64,000 nt of DNA from PALSA-911 sp963839645 (GCA_963839645.1 CAWIVZ010000008.1:310001-374000); one strand, 5' to 3'. Shown: positions 27,699 to 36,558, counted from the first letter of the stretch. Notes: a model not told the origin generated them from the letters alone. Translations and numbers: made by a program.

Positions 27699-29213
27699 AT
27701 GTATCAATCCAGGACGATCCAGCCCGACAGCAGCCTCGGCCATTCCGGCCAGTCAGCCAGCCCCCCATCGCCGGCGATCCGCCCCCGAACCACGGAGCGG
27801 CCGGCGCGGGTGGGACCGGCCACGCTCCTCGCCGGAATACTGGCGATGGATGCGCTGATCGGATTCGGCATGCCGCTGCTGACCACCTTGCGGTTCGGCG
27901 CGCCGAAATCCGCCTCGGTTCCGGTGATCCTGCTGACGGCCGTGTTGACCCTGTGCGTCATCGGGCTGTTTGGCGGCTACGCCCCGCGCCTGCTGCGCCG
28001 GCGGGCCGGCCAGGTCCGGCTTGTGCTGGCCGCCTGCGTCGCCGCGACGGGCGCCACGGCGCTGGCGGCCTGGACGTTCGACGCCAGCCGGATGGTCAAC
28101 GCGGCATGGGCCGCTCCCGCGTTTGGCTTTGCCATGCTGGGCCTGGCGGGCGGGCGCATCCTCGCCCGCTGGCTGTTGGCGCGCCACCAAACCGGCCTCT
28201 ATGCACCGCGCACGGTGGTGATCGGCGGCGGACCGGACGGCGCCCGCCTGATGGCAAAGCTGCTGGACAGCGGGGAACGCCAGCCGGCGGCGGAACGGGT
28301 CCGGCTGCTCGGCTACGTCGACGGCAGGCCGACGCCGCCCGCGGACGGCTCCAGCATCGTCCCCTATCTCGGCGGCCTGGCGGAACTGCTGGCGCTGATC
28401 CGCTGCGGCGACGTGGACCGGGTGATCATCGCCCTGCCCTGGTCCGCCCAGGCGCCGGTGCTGGAGTTGATCAGCCAGTTGGCCGAATGCCCGGTGCAGA
28501 TCCAACTGGCCCGCGACCCCAGCGTCGAATTCGTCACCGACCGCCGGCGCTTCGATCGCGAATTGCTGCGAACCGGCCTGCTGCATGTGATGGACCCGCC
28601 GCTTTCCGGCCTCGCCAGCCTGGTGAAGCGGGCCGAGGACCTGGCCATCGCCGCGATCCTCCTGGTGCCGGCCCTGCCGATCCTGGCGGCGATCGCCGTG
28701 GCCATTCGCCTGGACAGCCCCGGCCCGGTGCTGTTTCGCCAGCGCCGCACCGGCTTCAACAACCGCGACTTCCAGATGTGGAAGTTCCGCACCATGCATC
28801 ACCACCTCGCCGACCCCGAGGCACGGCGTCAAACGATCCACAACGACCCTCGCGTCACGCGTGTCGGCGCCTGGCTCAGGCGCACCTCGCTCGACGAACT
28901 GCCGCAGATCTTCAACGTGCTGCGCGGCGACATGTCGATCGTGGGTCCCCGCCCGCACGCCCCCGGCACGCGGGCGGGCGGGCGCCTGTTCGACCAGGTG
29001 GTCGGCGATTACGCCGCCCGCCACCGGGTCCGCCCGGGCGTGACGGGGCTCGCCCAGGTGCGCGGCCTGCGCGGCCCGACCGAGACCGAGGACAAGCTCG
29101 TCAGCCGCGTGGACAGCGACCTCGAATACATCGAGAACTGGTCGCTTTGGCTGGACCTGCGGGTTCTGGCGCAAACCGCCTATGCCGTGCTGCGGATGAA
29201 GAATGCCTGCTGA
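27699..29213 (+). CDS. Polyprenyl-phosphate sugar-1-phosphate transferase (exopolysaccharide initiating)
   Basis: Beginning at ATG 27699 this is 504 residues: four or so N-terminal helices (LLAGILAMDALIGFGM, VPVILLTAVLTL), a central NAD-like segment (RTVVIGGGPDGARL), one further helix (AIAAILLVPALPILAAIA) and the bacterial sugar transferase domain with KFRTMHHH, LRRTSLDELPQIFNVLRGD, MSIVGPRPHA and RVRPGVTGLAQV. It belongs to the WbaP/ExoY/WcaJ group, which transfers the first hexose-1-phosphate to undecaprenyl phosphate. A TTG start at 27549 would add a low-complexity Pro/Arg leader. The glycosyltransferase gene overlaps its 3' end by 11 bases. Confidence 0.88.
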   Translation: MYQSRTIQPDSSLGHSGQSASPPSPAIRPRTTERPARVGPATLLAGILAMDALIGFGMPLLTTLRFGAPKSASVPVILLTAVLTLCVIGLFGGYAPRLLRRRAGQVRLVLAACVAATGATALAAWTFDASRMVNAAWAAPAFGFAMLGLAGGRILARWLLARHQTGLYAPRTVVIGGGPDGARLMAKLLDSGERQPAAERVRLLGYVDGRPTPPADGSSIVPYLGGLAELLALIRCGDVDRVIIALPWSAQAPVLELISQLAECPVQIQLARDPSVEFVTDRRRFDRELLRTGLLHVMDPPLSGLASLVKRAEDLAIAAILLVPALPILAAIAVAIRLDSPGPVLFRQRRTGFNNRDFQMWKFRTMHHHLADPEARRQTIHNDPRVTRVGAWLRRTSLDELPQIFNVLRGDMSIVGPRPHAPGTRAGGRLFDQVVGDYAARHRVRPGVTGLAQVRGLRGPTETEDKLVSRVDSDLEYIENWSLWLDLRVLAQTAYAVLRMKNAC

Positions 29214-30213
29214 CAGGACGGCCTACGACGCGGACATCGTCATCCTGGCGCTGAACCGGCCGGAGGAAACGCTGGCGGCGATTACCTCGGCGCTCGACCA
29301 ACTTGGCGGCCGGTTCCATCTGATCGTGCTGGACCAGGGCTCCGCGCCCGAAACCCTGGCCCGCTTCGAGCAGGCGCTGGCCGGGCATCCGAACGCCACG
29401 CTGGCACGATCGGGGGGCAATCTCGGCGTCGCCGGCGGGCGCAACGCCGCCAGCGCGCTCGGCCACGGGCGGGTCATCATCGGCCTGGACAACGACGCCG
29501 TGTTCGCCGCCCCGCACACCGCCGCCCAGGCCGTGGCGGCGTTCGACGCGGCGACGGATCTCGGCGCCATCGGCTTTCGAATCGTGAACTACGATACCGG
29601 CGAGGAAGACCTGTCGTCCTGGGGCTATTCGGCTGCAATTAGTGCCGCGGGCCGGCGGCAACATTCGACAGCTGTCACCTTCGTGGGCGCCGGCCACGCC
29701 ATCCGCCGCGCCGCCTGGGAACAGGCCGGCGGCTACGACGACAAGCTGTTCTTCTGCTGGGAGGAATATGATTTCTGCCTGCGCGCGATCGAAGCGGGCT
29801 GGCGCATCCGCTATCGGGGCGACATCGCCGTGCGCCATCGCGTGGCGCCGGAAGCGCGGGTTCACTGGAACGCGACCCGCTGGTTCTATTTCATCCGCAA
29901 CCGCCTGTACATTGGCCGCAAGACCGGCGACGGCACCGTCGCGCTCGCCGCCCGCTTCGCGGTCTACCTGCTGCGCAGCCTGCGCCAGGGCGCCGCGACC
30001 CAGGCGCTGCGCGCCCTGCCCGCCGCGATCCGCCTGGCCGCGAACGCCCCGCGGCAAAGCCTGTCGGTCGCCACCCGGGCCTACCTGCGGCGCAACGACA
30101 CCAACCATCGCAAAAGCCCGCTCGGCCAGTTCCTGGCCGAGCTTCGCGGCCCCAAAAAGCCTACAGCACCGCCTCGGCCACCACGCGCAGCGCTTCGGGC
30201 GTCGCACCGTTGA
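29203..30213 (+). CDS. Family 2 glycosyltransferase
   Basis: A 336-residue GT-A fold protein with VILALNRPEETLAAI at the start, NLGVAGGRNAA, the metal-binding GLDNDAVF, and the downstream acceptor block WEEYDFCLRAIEAGW. It is of the rhamnosyl/WcaE-like type. Translation overlaps the sugar transferase gene by 11 bases, so the two are coupled and probably build one polysaccharide. The last 53 bases overlap the 3' end of the convergent LLM gene; the Pro-rich tail after KKPTAPPRPP is therefore suspect and may come from an assembly shift. Confidence 0.85.
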   Translation: MPADRTAYDADIVILALNRPEETLAAITSALDQLGGRFHLIVLDQGSAPETLARFEQALAGHPNATLARSGGNLGVAGGRNAASALGHGRVIIGLDNDAVFAAPHTAAQAVAAFDAATDLGAIGFRIVNYDTGEEDLSSWGYSAAISAAGRRQHSTAVTFVGAGHAIRRAAWEQAGGYDDKLFFCWEEYDFCLRAIEAGWRIRYRGDIAVRHRVAPEARVHWNATRWFYFIRNRLYIGRKTGDGTVALAARFAVYLLRSLRQGAATQALRALPAAIRLAANAPRQSLSVATRAYLRRNDTNHRKSPLGQFLAELRGPKKPTAPPRPPRAALRASHR

Positions 30214-31202
30214 GCAGCACCGTGCCGATCTGTCCGTCCTTCACCGCCTGCTGCCAGACCTGCATACGATCCTTGATCCGTTCCGGCGGGCCGACCAGCG
30301 ACACCTCGTCGATCAGCGCATCCGGCACCGCCGCCTCGGCCTCTTTCTTCTTGCCGTCCAGATACAGGTCCTGGATCTTGATCGCGGCGTCCTCGTAGCC
30401 CATGCGCCGGGCGAGGTCGTTGTAGTAGTTCTTCGACCGCGCCCCCATGCCGCCGATATACAGCGCGAAATCCGGGCGCAGCGCGTCGCGGCAGGCCGCC
30501 ACATCCTTGCCGACGCGGATGCGCACATAGGGCGCGCAGTCGAACCCGTCCAGGTTGGCCGGCTTGCCCGCCTTCGCCCGGCCTTCCACGATCGGTCGGT
30601 GAGCAGTTTCGGCTGTTCCGGCGACATCCAGATCGGCAGCGTGCCGTCGGCGCATTCGCCGGCGGTGCGCAGCCCGGCCGGGGTGATGGCGGCGGTGAAG
30701 AACTTCATGTCCGGATTCGGATGCATGATGCTCTTCAGCGGCCGGCCCAGGCCCGGTCGCGTCCGGGCCCTTGTAGGGGATCTGGTACTGATCGCCGTCG
30801 AAGGTCAGCGGCGCCTCGCGCGCCAGGATCTGGCGGATGATGGCGATATACTCCTTGGTGCGCGGCATCGGCTTGCCGAACGGCACGCCGTGCCAGCCCT
30901 CCACCACCTGCGGGCCGGAAACGCCCACGCCGCACAGGAACCGGTTGCCGGAAAGCGCCTGCAAGGTCATCGCCGTCATCGCCGCGCATGCCGGCGTACG
31001 GGCGGGGATCTGCATGATCGACGTGCCGGCCTTGATCTTCGTGGTCCGCGCCAGCACCCAGGCGATCGGCGTGACCGCGTCTGTGCTGTACGGCCTCGCC
31101 CGTCCAGACACTGTCATAGCCGAGGCGTTCCGCCTCCAGCACGGTGTCCATTTCAAGCTTCGGATGCGCACCGTACATGCGCAGGAACATGCCGAGTTTC
31201 AT
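30161..31202 (-). pseudogene. LLM-class F420-type oxidoreductase (three frameshifts)
   Basis: The reconstructed protein of about 345 residues starts MKLGMFLRMYGAHPKLEMDT. It has EAERLGYDSVWTGEAYSTDAVTPIAW, FLCGVGVSGPQVVEGWHG and KKEAEAAVPDALIDEVSLVGPPERIKDR, closely resembling the LLM at 9607, which may be a paralogue. Shifts near 31091 (+1), 30750 (+1) and 30594 (-1) interrupt it. It is next to another LLM gene on the same strand and both diverge from fbiC, consistent with a role for F420. It overlaps the tail of the convergent glycosyltransferase gene. Confidence 0.78.
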
Positions 31203-31206
31203 GGGA

Positions 31207-32160
31207 TCAGACCTTCGCGATGATGTCGGAATGGAAGCGTTTCATGCTCGCCAGCACTTCGTCGGCGGTGGAGCCGGGATAGCCGAAATCGAGCCAGCCC
31301 ACCCCCAGATCGCGCAACGCGCGGATGTCGCCGATCATGTCGGCGGCGCTGCCGGAGAACACCCGCCGCTCGCCGTCGCCGCCCTTGGCCGGCACGCCCG
31401 CGCCGTACATCTGCACCCGATAGCCGATCTGCATGGCGGCCGGATCGCGTCCGGCATCCGCGGTCATCTTGCGCAGCCGGGCAATCCCGGCGGCCAGGCG
31501 CGGCACGGTCTCCATCGGATGCGCGGGATTGGTGCCGATCGGGAACCAGCCATCGGCGATCTTTGCCGTCCGGCGCAGCGCCGGGCCGCTCTCGCCACCG
31601 ACCCAGATGTTCGGGCCGCCCTTCTGCACCGGCTTCGGCTCGAAGGCGATGTTGGAGAACTTCACGAACTCGCCGTCGAAGGACGGGTTTTCGTCGGTCC
31701 ACAGCGATTTCATCGCCGCCAGATACTCGTCGGTCACCCGGCCGCGCGCGTCGAAATCCGGCGCGCCGACCGCCTCGAACTCCTCGCGCATCCAGCCGGC
31801 GCCGACGCCGAGCTCCACCCGTCCACCCGACAGCACGTCGATGGTGGAGATGATCTTCGCCGTCAGCACCGCCGGCCGGTGCGGCACCACCATCACCGAG
31901 GTCAGCAGCCGGATGCGTGATGTCTTCGCCGCGATGAAGGCGACCGCCGTGAGCTGCTCATGGCGCGCCTGGCGGGAACCGGCGGGAAACTCGCCGGTGG
32001 CCGAATACGGATAGCGGGCATTGATGTCGTTCGGGATGACGATGTGGTCGCTGACGGTCAGGTAATCATACCCCATCGCCTCGCCCTCGACGGCAACGCG
32101 AACCATCGTGTCGGGTGCCGACATGGGGCCGCTGATCGGCGCGCTGAAACCGAATTTCAT
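31207..32160 (-). CDS. LLM-class F420-dependent oxidoreductase, intact
   Basis: A complete 317-residue LLM protein starting MKFGFSAPISGPMSAPDT. Blocks include EGEAMGYDYLTVSDHIVIPN, TSRIRLLTSVMVVPHRPAVLTAK, STIDVLSGGRVELGVGAGWM and DGWFPIGTNPAH, which resemble the TIGR03619-type F420-dependent enzymes (rather than alkanal monooxygenases). It is the gene immediately divergent from fbiC, the two sharing a 203-base intergenic region; this is the strongest positional hint for F420 use in the window. The next LLM gene follows four bases after its stop. Confidence 0.88.
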   Translation of the reverse strand: MKFGFSAPISGPMSAPDTMVRVAVEGEAMGYDYLTVSDHIVIPNDINARYPYSATGEFPAGSRQARHEQLTAVAFIAAKTSRIRLLTSVMVVPHRPAVLTAKIISTIDVLSGGRVELGVGAGWMREEFEAVGAPDFDARGRVTDEYLAAMKSLWTDENPSFDGEFVKFSNIAFEPKPVQKGGPNIWVGGESGPALRRTAKIADGWFPIGTNPAHPMETVPRLAAGIARLRKMTADAGRDPAAMQIGYRVQMYGAGVPAKGGDGERRVFSGSAADMIGDIRALRDLGVGWLDFGYPGSTADEVLASMKRFHSDIIAKV

Positions 32161-32363
32161 CCGTGTCTCTCCCTGAATATCCGTGGCTTGGCGTGGCGAT
32201 GCACGCGATTGGCCAGGATCATCCGGCATAAGCCGCCCGCCGGCAATGGGAGCCATGCTCGCCGCCGGGTTTGACGACACCCCGGATCGGATGCAGCGTT
32301 CCTTGCAAACCGCTATCGGCCCGATCCCGTCGGGCGCATGCCCCACGCTGGACCAGGATGACC

Positions 32364-34724
32364 ATGACCGACGCGACCCTGAGACACCGGATCGAGACGG
32401 CGCCGCTCGCCGAGTTGATAGCCGAAGCCGGCCGAGCGCGCGACGACGCGCACGGGCGCAATCTGTCCTACTCGCGCAAGGTCTTCATCCCGCTAACCAA
32501 GCTGTGCCGGGACGTGTGCCACTACTGCACCTTCGCCGAGCGTCCGCGCGCCGGCCACGCCGCCTATCTGTCCGGCGAGGAAGTGCTCGCGATCGCCCGC
32601 GCCGGCCAGGCGGCCGGCTGCACGGAGGCGCTGTTCACCCTCGGCGACAAGCCGGAACTGCGCTACCGCGCCGCCGAGGAGGCGCTGGCGGCGCTCGGCC
32701 ATCCCACCACGATCTCCTATCTGCGGGAGATGTGCGCGCTGGTGCTGAAGGAAACCACGCTGCTGCCGCACGTGAACCCCGGCGTGATGACGCGCGAGGA
32801 AATCGCCTCCCTGCGCGAGGTTTCCGCCAGCCAGGGCATCATGCTGGAATTGACCAGCGAAACGCTCTGCGAACCCGGCGGCGTGCATTACGGCTCGCCG
32901 GACAAGCACCCCGCCGTTCGCCTGGAGACCCTGCGCCTGGCCGGCGAACTGGCGGTGCCGTTCACCACCGGCATCCTGATCGGAATCGGCGAAACCCGCG
33001 CCGAACGGCTCGATGCACTGTTCGCGATTCGCGATCTGCACCGGCAATACGGTCACATCCAGGAAGTGATCGTGCAGAATTTCCGCGCCAAGCCCGACAC
33101 CAAGCGGGCCGGCGCGGACGAGCCGGACCTGCAGGACATGCTTTGGACGGTGGCCGCCGCGCGGCTGATCCTGGGGCCGGAGATGAACCTCCAGGCGCCG
33201 CCGAACCTGACACCGGCAGAGTACGAAAAGCTGATCGCCGCCGGGATCAACGATTGGGGCGGCGTGTCCCCGGTCACGCCCGATCACGTCAATCCGGAAG
33301 CCCCCTGGCCGGAGTTGGAAGAACTCGCCGACCGCACGGCGGCCATGGGCAAGATCCTGGTGCAGCGCCTGCCGGTATATCCGACCTACGCCCAGGCGCC
33401 CGCGCGCTGGCTGGCGCCTTCGGTCGCGGCCAGGGTCCGCCGCGCCTCGGACGCCGACGGACTGGCGCGCGACGACAACTGGGCCCCCGGCCTGACCACC
33501 ATCCCGCAGCAGCCAAAGGCGCGCCTCACCAAAGTCGATCCCGCGATCGAGCGTATCCTCGACCGCGCCGTGCAAGGCCAGCGGCTGGAAGAGGGCGATA
33601 TCGTCCGCCTCTTCGCCGCCCGCGACATCGACTATGATCGGGTAATCCAAACCGCCGATGCATTGCGGAAGGACGTCAGCGGCGAGGTGATCCGCTACGT
33701 GGTCAACCGCAACATCAATTATACGAACGTTTGTTACTATCGCTGCACGTTCTGCGCCTTTTCCAAGGGCAAGACGCACGAGGCGCTGCGCGGCACCCCG
33801 TATGACCTCGACATGGGCGAAATCGTCCGCCGCGCCGAGGAAGCCTGGGCCCGCGGCGCCACCGAGGTCTGCCTGCAAGGCGGCATCCACCCCGACTACA
33901 CCGGCCAGACCTATATCGGCATCGCCAAAGCCATCAAGGCGGCGCTGCCGGACATGCACGTGCACGCCTTCTCGCCGCTGGAAGTGTTCCAGGGCGCGGC
34001 AACCCTGAACAAGCCGGTCGGCGAGTTCCTGGGCGAGCTGAAGGCAGCCGGCCTCGGCACCCTGCCCGGCACCGCGGCGGAAATCCTGGACGACGAAATC
34101 CGGAAAATCATCGCCCCCGACAAGATCAACACCCAGCAATGGCTGGACGTGATGCGCGCCGCCCACGGCCAGGGCCTGCGCACCACCTCCACCATCATGT
34201 ACGGCCACACGGAACGGCCGATCCACTGGGCGCGCCATCTGCTGCGCATCCGCGACCTGCAGGCCGAAACCGGCGGCTTCACCGAATTCGTCCCGCTGCC
34301 CTTCGTGCACATGGAAGCGCCGATGTATCTGCGCGGCCTCTCCCGCAGCGGCCCGACGGTGCGCGAGGCCATCCTGATGCACGCGGTGGCGCGCCTGGCG
34401 CTGCATCCGCTGATCCCGAACATCCAGACCTCGTGGGTGAAGATGGGACCGGAGGGTGCGGCGATGTGCCTGAATGCCGGCGCCAACGATCTCGGCGGCA
34501 CGCTGATGAACGAAAGCATCTCCCGCGCCGCCGGCACCCAGCATGGGCAGGAGTTCCCACCCGAGGAAATGGAGCGGGTGATCACGTCGATCGGCCGCAC
34601 GCCGCGCCAGCGCACGACAGCCTATGGCGTGGTGCCACAGGAGCGTCAGGCCGCCTCGTTCAACGCCGCCGAATTGTCGCCGGTCATCCAGACGCCGGTG
34701 CGCAAGCTGGCGGCAGCGGAGTAA
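32364..34724 (+). CDS. fbiC: Bifunctional F0 synthase FbiC (CofG-CofH fusion), complete
   Basis: This 786-residue protein fuses two radical-SAM domains. The first has the CofG-type cluster motif CRDVCHYC (Cys48, 52, 55); the second the CofH-type motif CYYRCTFC (Cys457, 461, 464). Other conserved parts are NFRAKPDTKRAGA, GINDWGGVSPVTPDHVNPEAPWP, VCLQGGIHPDY and MNESISRAAGTQHGQEF. FbiC joins tyrosine with 5-amino-6-ribitylamino-uracil to make F0, the deazaflavin core of coenzyme F420. The fusion is the actinobacterial-type arrangement and is uncommon in Proteobacteria. No frameshift is visible across it. AGGA lies five bases before ATG 32364. Confidence 0.95.
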   Translation: MTDATLRHRIETAPLAELIAEAGRARDDAHGRNLSYSRKVFIPLTKLCRDVCHYCTFAERPRAGHAAYLSGEEVLAIARAGQAAGCTEALFTLGDKPELRYRAAEEALAALGHPTTISYLREMCALVLKETTLLPHVNPGVMTREEIASLREVSASQGIMLELTSETLCEPGGVHYGSPDKHPAVRLETLRLAGELAVPFTTGILIGIGETRAERLDALFAIRDLHRQYGHIQEVIVQNFRAKPDTKRAGADEPDLQDMLWTVAAARLILGPEMNLQAPPNLTPAEYEKLIAAGINDWGGVSPVTPDHVNPEAPWPELEELADRTAAMGKILVQRLPVYPTYAQAPARWLAPSVAARVRRASDADGLARDDNWAPGLTTIPQQPKARLTKVDPAIERILDRAVQGQRLEEGDIVRLFAARDIDYDRVIQTADALRKDVSGEVIRYVVNRNINYTNVCYYRCTFCAFSKGKTHEALRGTPYDLDMGEIVRRAEEAWARGATEVCLQGGIHPDYTGQTYIGIAKAIKAALPDMHVHAFSPLEVFQGAATLNKPVGEFLGELKAAGLGTLPGTAAEILDDEIRKIIAPDKINTQQWLDVMRAAHGQGLRTTSTIMYGHTERPIHWARHLLRIRDLQAETGGFTEFVPLPFVHMEAPMYLRGLSRSGPTVREAILMHAVARLALHPLIPNIQTSWVKMGPEGAAMCLNAGANDLGGTLMNESISRAAGTQHGQEFPPEEMERVITSIGRTPRQRTTAYGVVPQERQAASFNAAELSPVIQTPVRKLAAAE

Positions 34725-34754
34725 GGCCAGGCACTCGGAAGGCCAGGTACTCGC
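34723..34754 (+). repeat. 16-bp tandem duplication after the fbiC stop codon
   Basis: Two adjacent copies of a 16-base unit (AAGGCCAGGCACTCGG and AAGGCCAGGTACTCGC) begin in the TAA stop of fbiC. They may arise from slippage or be part of an untranslated regulatory sequence; no hairpin is evident. Confidence 0.55.
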
Positions 34755-34830
34755 AAGGATAGGCTGGGCCGGGATTGGTGGCGCCGGTATCGATAAGGCC
34801 GCCCGAGGCGGGTGTCTTGTGGAGAGCCCC

Positions 34831-35109
34831 ATGCATTTTCTGGCAACGATCGACCTGACCGACGCCCGTCTCGATGAATTCAACGCCTACGAGGCCAAGG
34901 TCTTGCCGCTGTTGCAAAATCATGGCGCGCGGCTGGAGATGCGGGTCCGCTCGCTCGACGGGAAATCCGAAACGCACCTGCTGTTTTTTCCGGACGCACA
35001 AGCTTTGGCAAATTATCGCGCCGACCCAGGCCGCGTCGCGGTACAAGGCGAATGGGAAAGATGCGGTGCCAGATCGTCCATCTTGGAGGTCGAACGGGTC
35101 GATCCCTGA
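34831..35109 (+). CDS. Small dimeric alpha/beta-barrel protein (DUF1330-like)
   Basis: A 92-residue cytosolic protein beginning MHFLATIDLTDARLDEFNAY, with two strand-helix units and LLFFPDAQALANYRADPGR, similar to DUF1330/antibiotic-monooxygenase-like ferredoxin folds. It is about 106 bases downstream of fbiC on the same strand and may be co-transcribed. Function cannot be assigned. It converges with the secreted-protein gene 9 bases further on. A GTG at 34819 would add four residues. Confidence 0.6.
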   Translation: MHFLATIDLTDARLDEFNAYEAKVLPLLQNHGARLEMRVRSLDGKSETHLLFFPDAQALANYRADPGRVAVQGEWERCGARSSILEVERVDP

Positions 35110-35117
35110 AGTCCCCC

Positions 35118-35867
35118 TCAGCCTCGCCGCGATGGTGCGGGCGACGGCAGCGGCACCGGTGCCGGAGTGGGCGCGGGCACAGGCGCCGAAAACGGCTGGG
35201 TGGGCGGCGCATCCGCCGGCGCGGCGGGCGCGCCGGGCTGGAACGGCTGGGTCGGTTGGGCCGGCTGCGGGGGCGTCAGGCTCGCCCGGCATTGGTTGAA
35301 GGCGTTGATGACGTTGGAAGTACCGGCCAATCCACCGTTCCAGGCCGGCTCGTTGCCGCTCGGAAACAGCAGCCGCAGCGTGCGCCCATTGCGCAATGCC
35401 CGCATGAACAGGACCGATCGTTCCATCGGCAGGCGGACAATCAGGGTCCGCCCCATGCCGGTCGCCCGCTCCGCCGTGGCACCGCGGCCATCGAACTGGA
35501 ACTGCAGGTCCACCGGCGTGTTTTCCGGGATCGCCCAACTGTCCTTGCTGATCTGGATCTCCAGGCCGTCCTCGCCGGCATATTGCTGGACCGCGATGCG
35601 CCGCCCCTCCCCGCCCGCGGTGGCGATGCCGCAGAGGCGGCGCTGATCGTCACCGCCGCTATAGGCCGACCACAGGCCGGAGCGCAGAATCTCCGTCGGC
35701 TGTGCTGCGGGGTTCTCGGCCGGTTGCGCGGCCTGGCTGCCCAAAGGCTGCGCCTTGGGGATTTCCAACGGCTGCGCCTGGGCGGATGGCGCCGTCAGCG
35801 AAGCCGTGGCCAGAATGATCGTTGCGACCAACATCGGTTTGAAGCCTTGACGGCGAAACGACTGCAC
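35118..35867 (-). CDS. Secreted protein with proline-rich C-terminal tail, unknown function
   Basis: The 249-residue precursor has a signal peptide (residues 1-31, LATASLTAPSAQAQ), a low-complexity Pro/Gln linker, a compact beta-rich domain of about 120 residues (WSAYSGGDDQRRLCGIAT to NVINAFNQCRASL, with two Cys likely forming a disulfide), and a Pro/Ala/Gln tail of about 50 residues. It resembles the invasion-associated-locus-B style of periplasmic proteins only loosely. It heads a trio of small envelope genes transcribed leftwards. Confidence 0.75.
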   Translation of the reverse strand: MQSFRRQGFKPMLVATIILATASLTAPSAQAQPLEIPKAQPLGSQAAQPAENPAAQPTEILRSGLWSAYSGGDDQRRLCGIATAGGEGRRIAVQQYAGEDGLEIQISKDSWAIPENTPVDLQFQFDGRGATAERATGMGRTLIVRLPMERSVLFMRALRNGRTLRLLFPSGNEPAWNGGLAGTSNVINAFNQCRASLTPPQPAQPTQPFQPGAPAAPADAPPTQPFSAPVPAPTPAPVPLPSPAPSRRG

Positions 35868-35876
35868 GGTACGGGT

Positions 35877-36164
35877 TCAGTACTGATAGGGGCCGGAGCG
35901 CTGCGGCGCCGCATGATAGGCGGACTGGGTCGGCGCATGCGGCGTGGTCAGGGCGCCGCCCGCGGCGCCGACCGCGCCGCCGATCAGCGCGCCGGTGAGC
36001 GCCCCGCTGCCGCCACCGGCCAATCCCCCCAAAGCCGCGCCGGCGCCGGCGCCGATCGCGGCACCGCCCAGCGCCCGCTGGCCCGGATCGTTCGGATTGG
36101 TGCAGCCCGCCAGGATACCGGCAACGGCGGCAACGATAAGCACGGTCGTGATGCGTGAACGCAT
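35877..36164 (-). CDS. Glycine-zipper outer-membrane lipoprotein
   Basis: A 95-residue lipoprotein precursor with a lipobox LAGC at residues 18-21, followed by a 50-residue glycine zipper (GGAAIGAGAGAALGGLAGG and a second GALIGGAVGAAGGAL), as in small membrane-perturbing or pore-associated proteins such as YmgG/Rickettsia 17-kDa-type lipoproteins. It lies 10 bases from the secreted protein gene on the same strand. Confidence 0.8.
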   Translation of the reverse strand: MRSRITTVLIVAAVAGILAGCTNPNDPGQRALGGAAIGAGAGAALGGLAGGGSGALTGALIGGAVGAAGGALTTPHAPTQSAYHAAPQRSGPYQY

Positions 36165-36246
36165 GGCAACCTCATTGTCCCAGATTACAGGTCGATCGAA
36201 AGCGCAGGGCGGTTCAAGGCACCGCCCGGTCAGTGCAACCGCCCGA

Positions 36247-36558
36247 TCAGTGCAGCGGAATGTTCACGCCGATCGATAGGCCTGGCATGGCAGGCGCATA
36301 CACCACAGGGGGAGCCGCATAGACCATCGGCGGGGCATAAACGACCGGTGGCGCCGCATAGACGACCGGCGGGCGCATATAGACAACCGGCGGCGGATAA
36401 TAGACCGGCGGCCCAACCACCACGCCGCCATAGAAGCCCCCCCGGCCCCAGCCGCCCCCATGGCCGCCCCAATGACGGCCATCTGCGAGCGCAGAGCCAG
36501 AAATCATCGTCAAAATAACTGCGATCGAGATATTTTTCCAAGTATATCGGATGTTCAT
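36247..36558 (-). CDS. Secreted Pro/Tyr/Val-repeat protein
   Basis: The 103-residue precursor carries a Sec signal peptide (about 1-25, SGSALA), a Gly/His/Trp-rich segment, and then at least five imperfect repeats of the form PPVVYAxP. Such PPVVY repeats occur in small periplasmic or surface proteins of alphaproteobacteria; no enzyme domain is present. It may bind metal or polysaccharide; this is unproven. It is the first gene of the leftward trio of small envelope genes. Confidence 0.75.
   Translation of the reverse strand: MNIRYTWKNISIAVILTMISGSALADGRHWGGHGGGWGRGGFYGGVVVGPPVYYPPPVVYMRPPVVYAAPPVVYAPPMVYAAPPVVYAPAMPGLSIGVNIPLH

Noticed and set aside
32493..34883. Minus-strand ORF of 796 residues opposite fbiC
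   Set aside because: Exact antisense of the radical-SAM fusion, low-complexity Arg/Gly/Gln composition, no motifs; fbiC is unambiguous.
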